NCBI RefSeq assembly: GCF_000243715.2
Contig: NZ_AHMO02000008.1
Coordinates: 1,599,001 to 1,663,000, forward strand
DNA: 64,000 bases
Direction: 5' to 3'
From: Leptospira broomii serovar Hurstbridge str. 5399
GTDB lineage: Bacteria; Spirochaetota; Leptospiria; Leptospirales; Leptospiraceae
Shown: positions 61,483 through 64,000 of the stretch, one piece after another
Numbering within the stretch: the stretch's first letter is position 1
Layout of the letters: every line of letters starts with the position of its first letter
Program-made: the position numbers and the translations under genes
The notes under the pieces: generated by a model
The model's database searches: none
What the model was told of the DNA's origin: nothing
The model's input: the letters and a program-made list of their open reading frames with translations, nothing else

Positions 61483-62940
61483 CTAACTTTTAGGGGGGAG
61501 CGGACCTAACTTATCTAAAAGCATTTGATTCACTAGATTCGGATCCGCTTTACCCTTGGAAACTTTCATTATATAACCGACGATTGCGCCAAGGGCCCTA
61601 TCTTTTCCGGATTTATATTTCTGCACTGCATCTTCATTGGCGGCAATCGCTTCGTCTACGATTCTTTCTATCTCCTTATCGTCGCGGACTACGATAAGGT
61701 TCTTTTCAGTGACGATTATTTCCGGATCCTTCTCGTTCGAAAGCATTTCTTCAAAAACGGTTTTTCCGATTTTTCCTGAAATTTTACCGTCTGCGATTAA
61801 TTTAACCAATTTTCCGATTCGTTTCGGTCCGACATTAAATTCAGAAATAGTAATGCTTTCCTTATTAACGATTCCAAGAACTTCGTCTTTTACCCAATTG
61901 GAGGTCCGTTTCGGATCGCCGGAAACTTGCAAAGCTTCTTCATAATAATCTGCGATTTCCCTTTCTGCCGTAAGCACTTCCGCGTCATACTTAGGGAGTC
62001 CAAGTTTTTCGATAAATCGACTCCTTCTGGCATCCGGCAATTCCGGCAATGTTTTACGGATATTTTCCACGGTTTCTTTGGTTAGTATTATGGAAGGAAG
62101 ATCGGGATCCGGAAAATACCTATAATCGTGACTCATCTCTTTGGTTCTCATCGTTACGGTGATATTGGCCGCGGAATCCCAAAGTTTGGTTTGTTGCTGA
62201 AATGTTTTTCCTTGAGATAGCATTTCAGTTTGCCATTCGACTTCATAGTCAATGGCGGCCTTGACCGCTTTAAACGAGTTCAAATTCTTGATTTCCACCC
62301 GCGTTCCGAATTTATCCGAACCTATCGGACGAATAGAGACGTTCGCGTCACAGCGAAGAGATCCTTCTTCCATATTGCAATCAGAAACGCGAATATATCT
62401 GAGAATGGACTTAAGGGAAAGAAGGTAATGATATGCTTCATCCGAGGAACGGAGCTCCGGTTCTGAAACGATTTCGATCAAAGGAGTTCCCGCGCGATTC
62501 AAATCAACGTAAGATTGGTGAACATTTTGATCGGCAGAGTGGATAAGTTTTCCAGCATCTTCTTCGATATGAATTCGAGTGAGATGTACATATTTCGGTT
62601 TTTCCTCGCCTTTGACGGTAAAGGAAACCCCGCCACCTTGACAAATCGGCCGGTCAAATTGAGATATTTGATAACCTTTCGGCAAATCCGGATAAAAATA
62701 ATTCTTTCGATCAAATTTAGTATGGAGAGTAATGTCAGAACCGAAGGCTAAACCGGCCATGATCGCTTTATTTAAAGCTTCTTCGTTTAGTACGGGAAGT
62801 GATCCCGGTAAACCGAGGCAAACGGCCGAGACTTGTGAATTGGGCGGGGCGCCGAATTTTGTAGGGCTGGTGGAGAAAACTTTGGATTCCGTATTGAGTT
62901 GTGCGTGGACTTCCAGACCGATCACTACTTCGTATTGCAC
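61483..62940 (-). CDS. gatB: Asp/Glu-tRNA amidotransferase subunit B (GTG start)
   Basis: GatB is the kinase/transferase subunit that amidates Glu-tRNA-Gln or Asp-tRNA-Asn. The 485-residue protein begins [15 protein letters not shown] and has [21 protein letters not shown], the [14 protein letters not shown] motif, and the C-terminal tRNA-binding YqeY-like domain. GTG is the start with AGGAG eight bases upstream. gatA and gatC are not in this window. Confidence 0.96.
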   Translation of the reverse strand: MQYEVVIGLEVHAQLNTESKVFSTSPTKFGAPPNSQVSAVCLGLPGSLPVLNEEALNKAIMAGLAFGSDITLHTKFDRKNYFYPDLPKGYQISQFDRPICQGGGVSFTVKGEEKPKYVHLTRIHIEEDAGKLIHSADQNVHQSYVDLNRAGTPLIEIVSEPELRSSDEAYHYLLSLKSILRYIRVSDCNMEEGSLRCDANVSIRPIGSDKFGTRVEIKNLNSFKAVKAAIDYEVEWQTEMLSQGKTFQQQTKLWDSAANITVTMRTKEMSHDYRYFPDPDLPSIILTKETVENIRKTLPELPDARRSRFIEKLGLPKYDAEVLTAEREIADYYEEALQVSGDPKRTSNWVKDEVLGIVNKESITISEFNVGPKRIGKLVKLIADGKISGKIGKTVFEEMLSNEKDPEIIVTEKNLIVVRDDKEIERIVDEAIAANEDAVQKYKSGKDRALGAIVGYIMKVSKGKADPNLVNQMLLDKLGPLPPKS

Positions 62941-63060
62941 GTAGGTTCTCCTTTTTTTTACCGCACTCGGCTTGTCCGGGTTTTTTCCTTGTCCCCGGTC
63001 TATTGTGGGCTTATGGAGTTATTCTGTGAATAGGATGCTAGCAGGCAACGGATTTTTTAA

Positions 63061-63816
63061 GTGAAGCAGGTCCTTTGTATAGCTAATCAAAAAGGGGGAG
63101 TAGGGAAGACCACTACAGCCGTTCATCTTGCCGCCGGCCTCGCTTTAAAGGGTGAAAAAGTCTTATTATTGGATTTAGACGCTCAGAACAACGCAACCTC
63201 CGTTTTTCCGGAAGTCCAACCGGAACCTGGAAGGGATGCGTTCTTAATCTTTAGCGATGCCGTTCCAATAAAGGAATTACATCTTCCGACACGTATTGGA
63301 GGCCTTAGTCTCCTGCCTTCTTCCGCAAAACTTTCACAGGTTGACGTTTTACTCGCCGGTAAGCTTGACGGATTTTTTGCTTTAAAGGAAGGCTTGGTAT
63401 CGGTCTATGAAGATTTTGACCGCGTTGTTATCGATTGTCCTCCTAGTTTATCTTTAATCACGATGAATGCATTTGTTGCTGCAACAGGATTGATCGTACC
63501 GCTCCAAGTATCTAAATTTTCCTTGGATGGAATCGAAGCGATTCTAGAAGCGAAATCTGCGACCGTAAAACGGTATAACCCTTCCCTACAAATTTTGGGC
63601 GCTCTTTTAACTCTCTATCAGTCAAGAACTACGATGTCACAAACGGTCGTTCCGATGATCGAAGAACATCTTCGCTTATTCGAAGCGAAGATTCCTCCGT
63701 CGGTGGCAGTAGAAGAGGCGCATCTTCTGAATCGGACGCTCTACGAGTATCAATCTAAAAATAAGGCCGCAAAAGAATATGTCCGATTTACGGACGAGGT
63801 GTATGCTCTTGGCTAA
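63061..63816 (+). CDS. parA: ParA family chromosome partition ATPase (GTG start)
   Basis: A 251-residue P-loop ATPase that with ParB moves the chromosome origin. The deviant Walker A is [13 protein letters not shown], Walker B is [11 protein letters not shown], and [10 protein letters not shown] is also present, so this is the Soj/ParA type. Start is GTG. The next gene begins in overlap and is the probable parB. A nearby origin of replication is likely, but no dnaA box cluster was searched here. Confidence 0.93.
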   Translation: MKQVLCIANQKGGVGKTTTAVHLAAGLALKGEKVLLLDLDAQNNATSVFPEVQPEPGRDAFLIFSDAVPIKELHLPTRIGGLSLLPSSAKLSQVDVLLAGKLDGFFALKEGLVSVYEDFDRVVIDCPPSLSLITMNAFVAATGLIVPLQVSKFSLDGIEAILEAKSATVKRYNPSLQILGALLTLYQSRTTMSQTVVPMIEEHLRLFEAKIPPSVAVEEAHLLNRTLYEYQSKNKAAKEYVRFTDEVYALG

Positions 63817-64000
63817 AAAGTCCGATTCGAAGAAAGATCTATTACGGAAAGCTGCCGGAGAAGCGGTCCGAAAAACTTTAGGTGGAGAAACTTCGCCTGT
63901 CAAACGAGCCGATCCTAACCAAGAGAACCAAGAGAATGCCAGGTCCTTGCAAATGGGAAATTCTCAACGGGATTTAGAGGAATTGAACGAAGAAACTGTT
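63809..64000 (+). CDS. Probable ParB, N-terminal part only (cut by the window end)
   Basis: A frame of 64 codons open to the window end, starting at TTG 63809 ([20 protein letters not shown]). GAGG sits nine bases before it. It overlaps parA by eight bases. The visible part is Lys-rich and then acidic, with no ParB/Srx domain yet in view. The parB call rests only on position after parA. An ATG at 63803 in the same frame is possible but has a poorer ribosome site. Confidence 0.6.
   Translation, partial: MAKKSDSKKDLLRKAAGEAVRKTLGGETSPVKRADPNQENQENARSLQMGNSQRDLEELNEETV

Overview
The window looks like a piece of a Leptospira chromosome (Spirochaetota). No single gene proves this. The reasons are the gene content (caa3-type oxidase with divergent ctaA/ctaB, GldA/F/G-like ABC genes beside mpl and pheS, a spirochaete-style lipoprotein signal, a very Lys-rich H1-like protein, DUF6150 and DUF2779 proteins), frequent TTG/GTG starts, and tight 1-11 base overlaps inside operons. 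By eye the base composition is in the low-to-mid 40s % GC, which is higher than L. interrogans, so one of the other pathogenic or intermediate clades is my guess. I found no rRNA, tRNA, CRISPR array, insertion sequence or prophage. The window is almost entirely protein-coding.

Layout. 0.1-4.0 kb (-): isocitrate dehydrogenase and a molybdenum-cofactor pair (MoaC-MoaB fusion, MoeA). 4.2-6.7 kb (-): a 58-residue unannotated protein, then ndk-coaD-argG with a clear terminator. 6.9-9.7 kb (-): a Cas4-like/DEDDy nuclease and a FAS-type acyltransferase. 10-18 kb (+): one long operon with an ABC exporter resembling GldA/GldF/GldG plus a DUF4340 protein, a membrane protein, mpl, pheS and a thioesterase. 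18.2-28.2 kb (-): DUF389 protein, FAH-family protein, a three-gene envelope set (TlpA-like, FlgT-like lipoprotein, CsgG/TolB-like ankyrin protein), then a thiolase and hydroxyacyl-CoA dehydrogenase pair. 28.6-32.3 kb (+): an ammonium-transporter/adenylate-cyclase fusion, the H1-like protein and a 3D-domain protein. 32.3-36.7 kb (-): DUF6150 protein, M48 protease, ctaB, ctaA. 37.1-41.5 kb (+): small membrane protein, SCO1, coxB-cytochrome c, coxA, coxC. 41.7-46.6 kb (+): SPOR-like protein, CarD, a PIN-TRAM protein with an RGG-like tail, pckA and a phasin-like protein. 46.7-51.1 kb (-): sigma factor, soluble partner, CHAT protease and a YkgJ-like Cys protein. 51.1-64 kb: M23 peptidase, START-like protein, GNAT, dnaE, a small ORF, a second GNAT, a large hybrid histidine kinase, gatB, parA and the start of a probable parB.

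How the genes work together. The cox/cta region is a complete terminal-oxidase module: heme A synthesis (CtaA, CtaB) diverges from copper delivery (SCO1) and the three core subunits. The 25.6-28.2 kb pair is a beta-oxidation-like module. The 10-18 kb operon joins an envelope ABC exporter to peptidoglycan recycling (Mpl).

The most unusual part is the four-gene set at 46.7-51.1 kb. An ECF-like sigma factor with a long coiled-coil insertion is followed by a soluble protein without the usual zinc anti-sigma motif, then a caspase-like CHAT protease with an intact His/Cys pair, then a Cys-rich protein. This layout suggests proteolytic control of a sigma factor. It resembles in outline the CHAT/Csx30/RpoE arm of type III-E CRISPR systems, but no CRISPR component is present here. 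Second in interest is the Amt-cyclase fusion, which would couple ammonium sensing directly to cAMP production.
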